Assembly (NCBI GenBank): GCA_019358975.1 | Contig: JAHHIL010000013.1 | Location: 46,637-110,636 of the forward strand | Direction of reading: 5' to 3' | DNA from: Trichocoleus desertorum ATA4-8-CV12 | GTDB taxonomy: Bacteria > Cyanobacteriota > Cyanobacteriia > FACHB-46 | Length of the DNA stretch: 64,000 nucleotides | Shown: positions 9,688 through 17,742 of the stretch, piece by piece | Position numbering within the stretch: the first letter of the stretch is position 1 | Layout of the letters: each line of letters opens with the position of its first letter | Translations under genes and position numbers: made by a program | Notes under the pieces: model-generated | Told to the model about the DNA's origin: nothing | Databases searched by the model: none | The model's input: the letters and a program-made list of their open reading frames with translations, nothing else

Positions 9688-9732
9688 CCTATGATTATCT
9701 CACATGTGAACCCATGAAAGTATCTGTATCAC

Positions 9733-9753
9733 CAAGGCGGCTAAAGCCGCTTG
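9733..9753 (-). repeat. Left-end hairpin of the tnpB element
   Basis: GCGGCT and AGCCGC pair around an AA loop, with flanking CAAG/CTTG bases extending the stem. It lies about 45 bp upstream of the tnpB start. Such a subterminal hairpin is what Y1 transposases recognise at the left end. Confidence 0.6.
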
Positions 9754-9812
9754 AGTCGGTTTTCCTCCCTACTCTAGAGAGCCAGGGCTTCCAACCATCC
9801 CAGGAGTTTTAG

Positions 9813-11204
9813 GTGAGTTCATCTATCAGTTCCATGAGTTCTTTAACTAGCTCCTCAACTAGCTCCCAGACATTAGCCGCTTTGGAAACCAGTTTTGCTC
9901 AGGTGGTTGAAGCCCTGTTGCACCAAGTCGAACCCGGTGAGCATTTAACGTTGAAACTCAGCAGTGAGCGCAGTCAATTCATTCGCTTCAATCACGCGAA
10001 AGTGCGGCAAATCGGGAATGTGGTTGATGGCTGCCTCAAGCTCACCTTGATTCGCGACCAGCGCACCAGTTATCGCACCTTTCCTTTTACAGGCGATCTA
10101 GAAATTGACTTGCAGCAAGCCCAAATCGCCTTTGCAGATCTGCGGCAAGCCGTTCCCCAGCTACCGATTGACCCCTATTTAGTCATTCCAGCGGGCACCA
10201 GCACCAGCCGAGATGTCAACTCAGGGCAACTTCTAGCACCTGAATCAGTCACCTCCACCGTGCTACCAGTCGTAGCCGAGTTGGATTTTACAGGCATTTA
10301 TGCAGCAGGCTTGCTTGTGCGAGGCTATGCGGACTCCAGCGGTCAGAAGCATTGGTTTGCCACGAATTCTTTTGCCCTAGACTATTCTTTGTTTGGAACC
10401 AACGGTGAAGCAGTCAAAGGCACACTGGCAGGTAGCACCTGGGATACAGAGGCTTACAAAACCCAAATTCAAGAATCTAAAACGCAACTGCAACTGCTCT
10501 TCGCTCCCCCCAAGCAACTCTCGCGGGGGCAATACCGCACCTATTTAGCGCCCGCAGCAGTCGCAGAATTGCTAGGGATGTTGTCCTGGGGTGGCATTAG
10601 TGAAGCCACCTTGCAGCAAGGAAATAGCGCCCTAAATGAGCTGCGCCGTGGTCAGAAGCGCTTGTCTCCCCGCTTCACACTGAAGGAGAATTTTCAACAT
10701 GGTTTAGTGCCCCGCTTTAATGAGTGGGGTGAAACAGCTCCGCTAGACTTGCCGCTGATTGTGGCAGGCCAATTGGTCAATGCGCTAGTCAGCGATCGCA
10801 CCGCCAAAGAGTATGGTGTGGCTGCAAATGGAGCCAATGGTTCGGAGGGGTTGCGATCGCCAGAGATTAGTCCTGGCACCCTCAGTCGCGATCAGATTTT
10901 GTCAGAACTGGACACAGGCTTGTATGTCTCGAATCTACATTATTTAAATTGGAGCGATCGCCCGACAGGACGAATTACCGGGATGACCCGCTATGCCTGT
11001 TTCTGGGTAGAAAATGGCAAAATAGTCGCTCCCATCGAGAATTTGCGCTTTGACGAGAGTTTGTATCGCTTTTGGGGCAAAAGTCTGATTGACTTCACTA
11101 ATTTTCAGGAGTTTATTCCTGAGGTTGGCACCTATGGAGGTCGCCAGCTAGGAGGTTGCTGGGTGCCAGGAATGTTGACAGAAGGCTTTACTTATACGCT
11201 TTAG
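9813..11204 (+). CDS. pmbA: TldE/PmbA-family protein, partner of TldD
   Basis: 463 residues. It aligns with the TldD/PmbA fold (LSSERSQFIRFNHAKVRQIG near the N-terminus; SPGTLSRDQILSEL and YVSNLHYLNWS near the end) but lacks the HExxxH motif, as expected of the non-catalytic TldE subunit. The GTG start follows an AGGAG at about 9801. The first 20 residues are Ser/Thr-rich and may not be conserved, so a later start is possible. It was probably co-transcribed with tldD before the tnpB element landed between them; it may now depend on a promoter in or near the element. Confidence 0.87.
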   Translation: MSSSISSMSSLTSSSTSSQTLAALETSFAQVVEALLHQVEPGEHLTLKLSSERSQFIRFNHAKVRQIGNVVDGCLKLTLIRDQRTSYRTFPFTGDLEIDLQQAQIAFADLRQAVPQLPIDPYLVIPAGTSTSRDVNSGQLLAPESVTSTVLPVVAELDFTGIYAAGLLVRGYADSSGQKHWFATNSFALDYSLFGTNGEAVKGTLAGSTWDTEAYKTQIQESKTQLQLLFAPPKQLSRGQYRTYLAPAAVAELLGMLSWGGISEATLQQGNSALNELRRGQKRLSPRFTLKENFQHGLVPRFNEWGETAPLDLPLIVAGQLVNALVSDRTAKEYGVAANGANGSEGLRSPEISPGTLSRDQILSELDTGLYVSNLHYLNWSDRPTGRITGMTRYACFWVENGKIVAPIENLRFDESLYRFWGKSLIDFTNFQEFIPEVGTYGGRQLGGCWVPGMLTEGFTYTL

Positions 11205-11205
11205 G

Positions 11206-11227
11206 TTTAGGCACGCTTTAGGCACGC
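11206..11227 (+). repeat. 11-bp tandem duplication after pmbA
   Basis: TTTAGGCACGC occurs twice head to tail directly behind the pmbA stop. It looks like a simple slippage duplication; no function is apparent. Confidence 0.7.
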
Positions 11228-11252
11228 TTCGGAGGGCAAGGGTGGCCGAGGT

Positions 11253-12149
11253 TTAAGGCAGCAGTAGCCTACCAGAACCGAGCCACCAAATTCCTGCCCC
11301 AGTGCCCAGCAGAAACAATAAACCCATCCCACCTGCTAAAGGTTGCTCACCTAACCCCGTCATCCAGGATGGCCCTTTGCCCGTATAGGCGATCGCCTGA
11401 GCCGTATCTAAGCTCGCAATGCCCCAAATCCAGCCTGCATGCAACCCACAAGCCAACCCCAAACTACCGCCATCTACTTGGCGCGCTAGCACGAGCACCA
11501 TCCCCATCAGCCAAAGTCCGGGGAGTTGAGGCAGATTCTGCCGCCCTTCCCAGACTAGGTGTAGCACTGCAAAGATGACGCTCGCGATCGCCCCTGCCAG
11601 CCAAAGCGAGTACTCCTGCTGCAATTGATTGAGCAGAAATCCCCGAAAAATCAACTCTTCCGTCACACTGACCCAAAGCCCTAATAGGAGGGTAGGCAGC
11701 AAGATGCGCCAACTGAGCCAACTGGTTTTATGAGTGGCGGAAACAGGGTTCTGAGGCGAAATTTGAGGCCCAGGAGGCCACTGAATCCAGCCCAGGGACA
11801 CTTGCAGCCCAAACAACACAGCCAAGCCCAAAACGCCCAAAATCAGCCCTAATGCTAAAGCACTGAAAAAGGGCATCGTCGCGGCTAACCCATACGCTGA
11901 AAAAGGGGCTTCCTGAATACGCGCCAACCCCCAAAGAATCAGAGGAGCAAGCAAATAGAGGGAAGCAACTAAAGGTAATTTTTGTGAGGGTGTAATGGGT
12001 TGAGTCGGTTGCCACTTGAGCGCGATCGCAAGTGGGATTCCCAAGGGCAACCAAACAAAAACCCAAATGCCCAAAAAAGCAACTACCTTAACGATTGCTG
12101 ATGCTTCTGTAAAAGACGAAATCATCAGGTGAGTTGCTTGATTGAACAT
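11253..12149 (-). CDS. CPBP-family intramembrane metalloprotease
   Basis: 298 residues with about eight hydrophobic segments. The Abi/CAAX (CPBP) motifs are present: EELIFRG (motif 1 with paired Glu and Arg), FAVLHLVWEG (motif 2 with His), and GLACGLHAGWIWG (motif 3 with His). This gluprotease fold sits in the membrane. In bacteria members process peptides, serve in bacteriocin immunity or have unknown roles; no peptide cluster is nearby, so the substrate is unknown. The gene is convergent with pmbA and followed upstream by a 328-bp gap. Confidence 0.88.
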   Translation of the reverse strand: MFNQATHLMISSFTEASAIVKVVAFLGIWVFVWLPLGIPLAIALKWQPTQPITPSQKLPLVASLYLLAPLILWGLARIQEAPFSAYGLAATMPFFSALALGLILGVLGLAVLFGLQVSLGWIQWPPGPQISPQNPVSATHKTSWLSWRILLPTLLLGLWVSVTEELIFRGFLLNQLQQEYSLWLAGAIASVIFAVLHLVWEGRQNLPQLPGLWLMGMVLVLARQVDGGSLGLACGLHAGWIWGIASLDTAQAIAYTGKGPSWMTGLGEQPLAGGMGLLFLLGTGAGIWWLGSGRLLLP

Positions 12150-12267
12150 ACGCAGGAGGCATAACGAAGAGAAACAATAGAACTTGGGAGTTCAGCGTCA
12201 GTGAGGAGCAAGACTGTAACAGGTAAATGTTTCAATCCATCATCAAAAAGATGCATTTCTTAAGTTC

Positions 12268-12384
12268 ATGAAGCTATACAGATTGGCAGCAATTCCGAAT
12301 TTGATTGCTTATTTACTCCCAATCTTTACGTTTCCTTTATCCGCAACCCTAAGTCTGAGTGGCTTCATGTCATCGATTGATTGA
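12268..12384 (+). CDS. Possible 38-residue membrane peptide
   Basis: An ATG at 12268 opens a 38-codon frame that begins MKLYRLAAIPNLIAYLL, with one clear hydrophobic helix, and stops with TGA at 12382. It fills part of the 328-bp gap between the CPBP protease and cyAbrB. There is no convincing Shine-Dalgarno and I recognise no family, so it may be chance. The rest of the gap shows nothing I can identify. Confidence 0.22.
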   Translation: MKLYRLAAIPNLIAYLLPIFTFPLSATLSLSGFMSSID

Positions 12385-12477
12385 CACCTCAGACAGGGTT
12401 AAGCAGAAATTTACCTGTCAACTCCCGCGATCGCTCTATTGATTCTCTGCGTAAATGAAGCAAGCTGGAAGAAGTAA

Positions 12478-12903
12478 CTATTCCTCATCCAGGTCATCAT
12501 CATCGGTTGCCCTAGCACCACTCCTGTCAGCATCTACCTGAATCAGATGAATATGCTTGTAACCAAGTTTGATTTCAAACTCATCACCAGGCTTTAATCC
12601 CATTGCCTGAGTGTAAGTTGCACCAATGACAATTTGGCCGTTTTTATGAACACTAACGCGGTAGGTCGGTTCTCTACCACGTCCATCCTTAGAACCCTCA
12701 GGGCTTAAAGGAATGCCTCTAGCCGCAAGCAGTGCATCATAAAAATCAGTTAAATTGACACGAGTTTGGTCATTTTTTGTGACCGTGTAGTAACCGCAGC
12801 GCTTCGCAGTTTCTCTCCGAGGTAAGTGAGAAAGTTCTTTTACTTTTTGCAGTAGCGCTTTGCCCGTCAATGGGGCTGTTGGCGTTTCAGTTTCAGTCAT
12901 CAC
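12478..12903 (-). CDS. cyAbrB-type transcriptional regulator
   Basis: 141 residues. The opening PLTGKALLQKVKEL and the core GYYTVTKNDQTRVNLTDFYDALLAARG are the signature of cyanobacterial AbrB-like proteins, whose DNA-binding AbrB domain is C-terminal (VSVHKNGQIVIGATYTQAMGLKPGDEF). The tail is acidic (DDDDLDEE). These proteins act as dimers or higher oligomers, bind DNA broadly and tune carbon-nitrogen balance, hydrogenase and fatty-acid genes. Two paralogues (cyAbrB1 and cyAbrB2) exist in most cyanobacteria; I cannot say with certainty which this is. It is transcribed alone. Confidence 0.9.
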   Translation of the reverse strand: MMTETETPTAPLTGKALLQKVKELSHLPRRETAKRCGYYTVTKNDQTRVNLTDFYDALLAARGIPLSPEGSKDGRGREPTYRVSVHKNGQIVIGATYTQAMGLKPGDEFEIKLGYKHIHLIQVDADRSGARATDDDDLDEE

Positions 12904-13564
12904 TTTGCAAAATATCCTTTGCTCTCTAGGAGGGTAAACAAGAAATGCCAGTGTGTGGCTTTATAAAAAATATATCCTTTAATCTATATGTTTTGACAAG
13001 ACTTTTACTAATTAGTTTTATCACTAATATTTGTAGGTTCACTTTACGGATTTTTGTGTCAATGCTTAACCTTTGCTCAGCCAAAATTTCTGATGGCGAG
13101 TATTTTAGAAGATTCCATAAGTGGATGCACGATTTCAATGGGCTGTCAACCTGACGAGTGTTTATGCAAGTTATGATCCCGACTCCCGCATCTCCGGATG
13201 AGTGCTCACTGATGGCTCTAATTAGCAGTAAAGGACAGTTCGTCGCAAACTTTTAAACTATTTTGCTTAGAAAAATTTCATCTTTGCAGTGTCGGATGTA
13301 CATCGCCCAGAGCGAAAATTGCACAGACCAGGGTACTCTACGGAATTGTTATGCTGGCAAAGCACTGTTGGGGTCGCCTAGGTTAGAGAAGTTCGGGATT
13401 AAACTAGAGACAGGGGCAGGAAAGCGACCAGTCAACGAAGTAGTGAACTGCAAGAAAGTAGTGAACTGCGAGTGACGAAGCAGTTGGGAAATCTTCTTGC
13501 TCAGACTCTAAATTTCAGTAATTCTTCACTTTACCCTGCAAGTTTCAAGGCATCGGTTTTAAGC
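12904..13564. other. Intergenic region, AT-rich then with a short direct repeat
   Basis: The first 250 bp, upstream of cyAbrB, are AT-rich and probably hold its promoter. Small open frames on both strands (12926-13154) lack Shine-Dalgarno sites and family features, and I reject them. Near the 3' end AAGTAGTGAACTGC occurs twice (13438-13451 and 13456-13469), just before the sdhB leader. No RNA gene or terminator is evident. Confidence 0.5.
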
Positions 13565-14602
13565 ATGCAAGTTCTTTTTAAAGTAGCCCGACAGGGCCAA
13601 AATGCTCCCGCTTGGGTACAGACATACACTCTTGATGTTGATCCTGGCATGACCATTCTCGATTGCTTAAATCGCATCAAATGGGAGCAAGACGGTAGTT
13701 TAGCTTTTCGGAAAAATTGTCGTAATACAATTTGTGGCAGTTGCTCAATGCGAATTAATGGTCGTTCGGCATTGGCTTGCAAAGAAAATGTGGGTCATGA
13801 ATTAGCGCGATTGCAACAAATTGCAGGAACAGCAGAACTAACTCCAAAGCCTGCTGAAACCTTGCCAGAAATTACGATCGCGCCGATGGGCAATATGCCT
13901 GTGGTGAAAGATTTAGTAGTTGATATGCAAAGCTTTTGGAGCAATCTAAAAGCCGTTGATCCCTACGTCAGCACCGCAGCCCGACATGTCCCAGAGCGAG
14001 AGTTTTTGCAGACACCCGCTGAGCGATCGCGCCTTGACCAAACGGGCAACTGCATTCTCTGTGGCGCTTGTTATTCGGAATGTAATGCCCGCACCGTCAA
14101 TCCTGATTTTGTCGGCCCCCATGCCCTAGCGAAGGCTTACCGCACCCTGGCAGATTCTCGCGACGATCAGACCGCCCAGCGCCTTGACCAATACAATCAA
14201 GGCACGCAAGGGGTATGGGGCTGTACTCGCTGCTTTTTCTGCAACTCGGTCTGCCCGATGGACGTGGCTCCTATGGATCAGATTGGTAATATCAAGCGAG
14301 AAATTTTAGCAAATCCCGCTGTTGAGGATAGCCGTCCGATTCGGCACCGTCGCACCTTGGTTGATTTGGTCAAGCAAGGGGGCTGGGTGGATGAGCGCCA
14401 ATTTGGTCTGCGGGTGGTGACAAATTCCTTCCGCGATCTCCAAGGCTTAGTCACCATGGGGAAACTGGGTTTACGGATGGTGCAACGAGGCAAATTCCCC
14501 TTTACGTTCCATGCGTCTCCTGGGGCTCCCCAAGTGCGATCGCTGATTGAGTCAGTACAAAATTTAGCGGTAGAGTCAAAGCAGGCTAATTCTCAGCCCT
14601 AA
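13565..14602 (+). CDS. sdhB: Succinate dehydrogenase/fumarate reductase iron-sulfur subunit
   Basis: 345 residues from the ATG at 13565, chosen because the conserved protein begins MQVLFKVARQG; a GTG 93 bp upstream would add 31 unconserved residues. From N to C it shows a plant-type 2Fe-2S cluster (Cys52, Cys57, Cys60, Cys72 in CRNTICGSC and SALAC), a 4Fe-4S motif CILCGACYSEC, and the 3Fe-4S region CTRCFFCNSVCP. It passes electrons from the flavoprotein SdhA to plastoquinone in the thylakoid membrane. Neither sdhA nor a membrane anchor is nearby; in cyanobacteria sdhB is often unlinked. The C-terminal extension (about 60 residues beyond the last cluster) is usual for the cyanobacterial type. 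Confidence 0.93.
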   Translation: MQVLFKVARQGQNAPAWVQTYTLDVDPGMTILDCLNRIKWEQDGSLAFRKNCRNTICGSCSMRINGRSALACKENVGHELARLQQIAGTAELTPKPAETLPEITIAPMGNMPVVKDLVVDMQSFWSNLKAVDPYVSTAARHVPEREFLQTPAERSRLDQTGNCILCGACYSECNARTVNPDFVGPHALAKAYRTLADSRDDQTAQRLDQYNQGTQGVWGCTRCFFCNSVCPMDVAPMDQIGNIKREILANPAVEDSRPIRHRRTLVDLVKQGGWVDERQFGLRVVTNSFRDLQGLVTMGKLGLRMVQRGKFPFTFHASPGAPQVRSLIESVQNLAVESKQANSQP

Positions 14603-14626
14603 TCTGCTGATCCATCACTTCTTGCT

Positions 14627-14830
14627 ATGAACGAAACAACCTCTACTCCCCCCCAGGCAAACTCCCCCCAGCCCACTCCAGAAGCTGATAGCCGCTTTGA
14701 GCCTGCCTTTGGCTGGACGTTCTATGCGGAACAAATCAACGGGCGGTTTGCCATGCTCGGCTTTGTGGCTCTGCTGATATTAGAATTCTTTACTCGTCAA
14801 GATTTTTGGACCTGGCTAGGCCTGCGATGA
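14627..14830 (+). CDS. High-light-inducible protein (one-helix chlorophyll a/b-binding-like)
   Basis: 67 residues. The single membrane helix carries the chlorophyll-binding signature AEQINGRFAMLGF (34-46), preceded by a Pro-rich hydrophilic N-terminus. Such Hlip/SCP proteins sit in the thylakoid, bind chlorophyll and carotenoid, and protect photosystem II assembly intermediates. It starts 24 bp after sdhB. In many cyanobacteria an hli gene sits beside ycf66 and psbX, as here. The stop codon is directly followed by a miniature transposon-like repeat. Confidence 0.92.
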   Translation: MNETTSTPPQANSPQPTPEADSRFEPAFGWTFYAEQINGRFAMLGFVALLILEFFTRQDFWTWLGLR

Positions 14831-14934
14831 TATAGTGCTACTCATCAAGTTTAGGGCAAAGGGGGTGTGGGGGCTTCGCCCCGCCAGGGGTTTCACCCCT
14901 ACACCCCGTCTTAACCTTTATCAGTACTGCTATA
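14831..14934 (+). repeat. MITE-like element, copy A
   Basis: A 100-bp unit (14833-14932) lies between TA dinucleotides. Its ends are imperfect inverted repeats (TAGTGCTACTCATCAA against TAGCAGTACTGATAAA) and its middle holds two GC-rich hairpins, GGGGCTTCGCCCC and AGGGGTTTCACCCCT. A second copy at 26419-26524 is about 90 percent identical by eye. The TA flanks suggest mobilisation by an IS630/mariner-type transposase. It starts one base after the hli stop. Confidence 0.8.
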
Positions 14935-15094
14935 GCCGATTGGTTGGTTCCGATTCCCACTTAACACCAGCACCCAGATGAGCTAGCTCAGCCCTAGTGA
15001 TTGGTTTGAAGCTGTGAAGCCATCTATGGCCCCTGCGGAACCAGAGACAAACCGATTAGATGGGCGAATCAAACTAGAGCAACCCACACAACGT

Positions 15095-15128
15095 AAAGCG
15101 GGAGCAGTATAACAACGGCTCCCGCTTT
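15095..15128. terminator. Hairpin between convergent hli and ycf66
   Basis: AAAGCGGGAGC (15095-15105) pairs perfectly with 15118-15128 around a 12-base loop. It lies between two converging genes. Neither side has a long T tract, so it may be a weak two-way terminator or an mRNA-stabilising stem. Confidence 0.5.
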
Positions 15129-15222
15129 AGAATTAGTTTGAATTTAGATTAGGTTCGCAGTGGCAGCGCTGAGTAGTTAGGCTAATTAGAGCCTCATAGT
15201 GCCTCAAGCCAAAAGGTACAGC

Positions 15223-16020
15223 CTAATCGAAGTTAGATGAGTTATCTCCCTCATCCTCTGGGAAATTAATCGGCTGATAATCCACATAATCGCTCGGTTC
15301 TGCATCTAGATTCGAGCGTCTTGAGGAAGCAGGACTTTGCGGAGGACGAGGTCTGCGAGTTTTAGGCCCCGAACTAGAATCGCGATTCGCGGGACGGGAG
15401 GAGCCGTTGCTGCTAGGACGTGCTGGCCTCCTAGCGGGGCGATCGTCAAAGTCTGCTGATACATCTGCAATGTCGCTATCGTCAACTGGCCAACCCTCAG
15501 AGCGAGGACGGGGTCTACGAGCGCGATCGCCAGGACCTAACCGTTCATCTCTACTAGGCCGAATCGGTTGACGCCGAGGCACATCATCTTCGTATTCATC
15601 ATCGCGAGTGGCATAGTTGTCCCTAGAACCGCGAATGCGACGCCGACTGGCCCACTCTTCATCAAACTGAGTCACATCATCCAACTCAGCCTGATATACC
15701 CGACTCACAGGCCGCTCATCATCCACAATCGGCGTACTGCGCTTTGCTTGCTCGGTAGCGACGCCCCGTAATCGAATGCTTTCTACTGCAAAGAAAATAG
15801 TGGTTCCAGCCAACAGAAACTGACCAAATTGTAAAATTGGGTCTTGTCGCCAGCCCTGGAAAAAGAGAATACCGCCGCAGAGGAGCCCCACTGCCGCAAA
15901 GAAGAGATCGTGATCGCGGGCTAGACCTGGACGCACTGAGCGCAGAAAATAAAGCGCTGCTCCAGCGATAGCAAGAGCAATGCCCACCATACTGCTCCAG
16001 CTAAGTCCGACGTTTACCAT
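15223..16020 (-). CDS. ycf66: Ycf66-family membrane protein
   Basis: 265 residues. The first 100 residues match Ycf66: MVNVGLSWSS, a helix ending YFLRSVRPGLARDHDLFFAAVG, then GGILFFQGWRQDPILQFGQ and FFAVESIRLRG, with three or four membrane segments. The remaining 160 residues are a low-complexity Arg/Pro/Asp-rich cytoplasmic tail. Ycf66 is found in cyanobacteria and some plastids and its molecular function is not established. Gene order ycf66-psbX is conserved in cyanobacteria, supporting a link to photosystem II. The psbX terminator separates it from psbX on the same strand. Confidence 0.9.
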   Translation of the reverse strand: MVNVGLSWSSMVGIALAIAGAALYFLRSVRPGLARDHDLFFAAVGLLCGGILFFQGWRQDPILQFGQFLLAGTTIFFAVESIRLRGVATEQAKRSTPIVDDERPVSRVYQAELDDVTQFDEEWASRRRIRGSRDNYATRDDEYEDDVPRRQPIRPSRDERLGPGDRARRPRPRSEGWPVDDSDIADVSADFDDRPARRPARPSSNGSSRPANRDSSSGPKTRRPRPPQSPASSRRSNLDAEPSDYVDYQPINFPEDEGDNSSNFD

Positions 16021-16180
16021 TGCCTTTACTCCTAAGTCAGTCCTATGTTAGCGAGTCTTGCTAAGAACCTTTACCCTATGCTAGGTAAACTGATTTTAGC
16101 TTGCCAGCGATCGCTGCGGGCTAACACTCGTAGGGTAGCGAACTTGTATCTCTAAGGTAATCTATACCTGAGCATAAAAA

Positions 16181-16235
16181 ACCTCAGTCTGTCAGCATCA
16201 GACAACTTGAAGTTGCCTCTGACTAAACTGAGGTT
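16181..16235 (-). terminator. Rho-independent terminator of psbX
   Basis: On the minus strand AACCTCAGT (16227-16235) pairs with ACTGAGGTT (16190-16198), with inner GTCAG/CTGAC pairing, and is followed by a T run (complement of 16185-16190). It lies 90 bp past the psbX stop. Confidence 0.75.
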
Positions 16236-16325
16236 GGGGTAGGCTAGCTTGAACTGCTGACGCAGCGTGATGAAAAATTTCAAAAAGTGCTTGAAAACCC
16301 TAGCTTTACAAACTTAAGAGAGCGA

Positions 16326-16445
16326 CTAAGAGCGCTGAATTTTATCTTTCTGGCTGATGAAGATCAGTCCTACAGTAGCGGGAACGACCACAATCAAACC
16401 ACCCCAAAATAGGCTCCACAAGAAATTAGCGAGTGAAGGAGTCAT
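16326..16445 (-). CDS. psbX: Photosystem II protein PsbX
   Basis: A 39-codon gene, found by reading the minus strand. It begins [16 protein letters not shown], has one membrane helix (about 10-30, ending [10 protein letters not shown]) and the basic tail SQKDKIQRS that is diagnostic of PsbX. The protein is a one-helix peripheral subunit of photosystem II near cytochrome b559 and affects quinone turnover. It lies between ycf66 and ycf19, the usual neighbourhood, and has its own terminator downstream. Confidence 0.95.
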   Translation of the reverse strand: MTPSLANFLWSLFWGGLIVVVPATVGLIFISQKDKIQRS

Positions 16446-16678
16446 AGAGAGTCCTCGTCCTTAAATTACAACCATGAGTCAGTTCTCATAATTTTGACAT
16501 ACTCCCACGGCATAAAGCACAGGGGATTCTAGGTTCGTGGTCCAAGGCTTGCAGATAGCAGCGATCGCGCCTCAAACAGTACCTATCCTCAAGTTAAAAT
16601 TAAAGAACGAATTTAGTTACAAAGCTTAAAAGTCTGCAAAGGCGCTCACTCGCCATCCGCTCACGTAACCCTACATTT

Positions 16679-16966
16679 ATGACTTCTGCTGCAATTGTCA
16701 CCTGGACGCTTGGCCCTCTGCTGGGGTTAATGATTTTTCTGTTTATCTTTCGGATTGTGCTCACTTGGTACCCTCAAGTGAATCTGAATCAATTTCCCTT
16801 CAATGTTGTGGCTTGGCCCACTGAACCTTTCTTGGTGCCATTGCGAAAGATTGTGCCACCGATCGGGGGAGTAGACATTACCCCGATTATTTGGGTAGGG
16901 ATTGTCAGCCTACTGCGCGAAATCCTGCTGGGCCAGCAAGGACTCGTCACGATGATGTTGCACTAG
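16679..16966 (+). CDS. ycf19: YggT/Ycf19-family membrane protein
   Basis: 95 residues with two membrane helices. The family core is present: FRIVLTWYPQVNLNQFPFNVVAWPTEPFLVPLRKIVPP and then GGVDITPIIWVGIVSLLREIL (given as separate segments of the same protein). YggT proteins are linked to thylakoid or nucleoid organisation and osmotic tolerance; the mechanism is unclear. It is divergent from psbX and converges with the methyltransferase gene, whose stop lies 8 bp away. Confidence 0.9.
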   Translation: MTSAAIVTWTLGPLLGLMIFLFIFRIVLTWYPQVNLNQFPFNVVAWPTEPFLVPLRKIVPPIGGVDITPIIWVGIVSLLREILLGQQGLVTMMLH

Positions 16967-16974
16967 GTAGGTTT

Positions 16975-17742
16975 CTAGAGCTTTGGTTTCGCCAGATAAA
17001 CCTTGGTTTGGTACGCCAATTCGACCAGCCCACGAGCATCAGCCCAGCGTTCATGTAGCTGTTGCAAGTTAGCAAGTAATCGCTCTTTTGCCTCCCCGGA
17101 GCTAGGAGTATAGGATACACTTTGCGCCCGACCCAGCAATCCTGCTAAGTTCAAAATTTGTTGATAGGGCAAGGTGTGTTGCTGGATGTGGGTGAAGTAT
17201 GGACTGGTCAGCAGCGGCTCAACGGCTCCCAATTTGGCTTCTGCTGGATGGTGATTGGAGGCTTCCCGCATCAAACGGCTGTATGCTGCCGTAAATTCAT
17301 CTGAGCGATCGCGCTCATTCCACACCAAAGCCAGGCATCCTGAAGATTTGAGAATCCGGTGGAACTCCGCCAAGCTCTGCTCCGGTTGCAACCAATGGAA
17401 GGATTGGAAGCAGGTGACGAGATCCACCGTAGCGCTAGGTAAGTTGGTTTGTTCAGCCGTAGCCGTCCGAAACTCGACTAAAACATGCGGAGTCGCAGCC
17501 TTTTGCATATCAACATTGGGTTCAATGGCGAATACATGCACCCCCTGCTCTGCTAACAAGCGGGCAGAAATCCCTGTGCCTGCTCCCATATCGGCTGCTA
17601 GTAGTTGGGACGGCTCTCCCAGCCCTTGTAAAAGTAGGGCGATCGCTGCTTCGGGATAGCTCGGTCGATACTTAGCATAGTCAACCGCCCTGTCCGAGAA
17701 ACGGCTTAAGGGATTAAGTGTATGGAGCGGTGGTGTGTCCAT
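16975..17742 (-). CDS. Class I SAM-dependent methyltransferase
   Basis: 255 residues. The SAM-binding glycine motif is AADMGAGTGISARLL, followed by an acidic ribose-binding end (FAIEPN) and the post-motifs ATAEQTNLPSATVDLVTCFQSFHWL. This FHWL form is typical of small-molecule methyltransferases in the Methyltransf_11 group; the substrate is unknown. Its ATG overlaps the stop of accC (TAATG), so the two are translationally coupled. It sits within the conserved accC-ycf19-psbX neighbourhood. Confidence 0.85.
   Translation of the reverse strand: MDTPPLHTLNPLSRFSDRAVDYAKYRPSYPEAAIALLLQGLGEPSQLLAADMGAGTGISARLLAEQGVHVFAIEPNVDMQKAATPHVLVEFRTATAEQTNLPSATVDLVTCFQSFHWLQPEQSLAEFHRILKSSGCLALVWNERDRSDEFTAAYSRLMREASNHHPAEAKLGAVEPLLTSPYFTHIQQHTLPYQQILNLAGLLGRAQSVSYTPSSGEAKERLLANLQQLHERWADARGLVELAYQTKVYLAKPKL

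Larger units (their letters stand above)
8507..9770 (-). mobile_element. IS200/IS605-type element carrying only tnpB
   Basis: On the minus strand the left end holds a hairpin (9733-9753, GCGGCT AA AGCCGC) and the right end an imperfect palindrome (8514-8534, CCCCGCGC TAAA GCGACGGGG), the typical subterminal structures of this family. The only gene is tnpB; there is no tnpA Y1 transposase, so movement would need one in trans. The element lies between tldD and pmbA. Exact ends are estimates: about 8507 on the right, about 9765-9770 on the left. Confidence 0.75.

Noticed and set aside
8653..9717. Long plus-strand frame (354 codons) opposite tnpB
   Set aside because: It is the antisense of a well-conserved TnpB with RuvC and zinc-ribbon motifs; the opposite frame has no family features.
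12926..13154. Overlapping small open frames on both strands upstream of cyAbrB
   Set aside because: AT-rich gap, no Shine-Dalgarno, hydrophobic composition without a pattern; likely chance.
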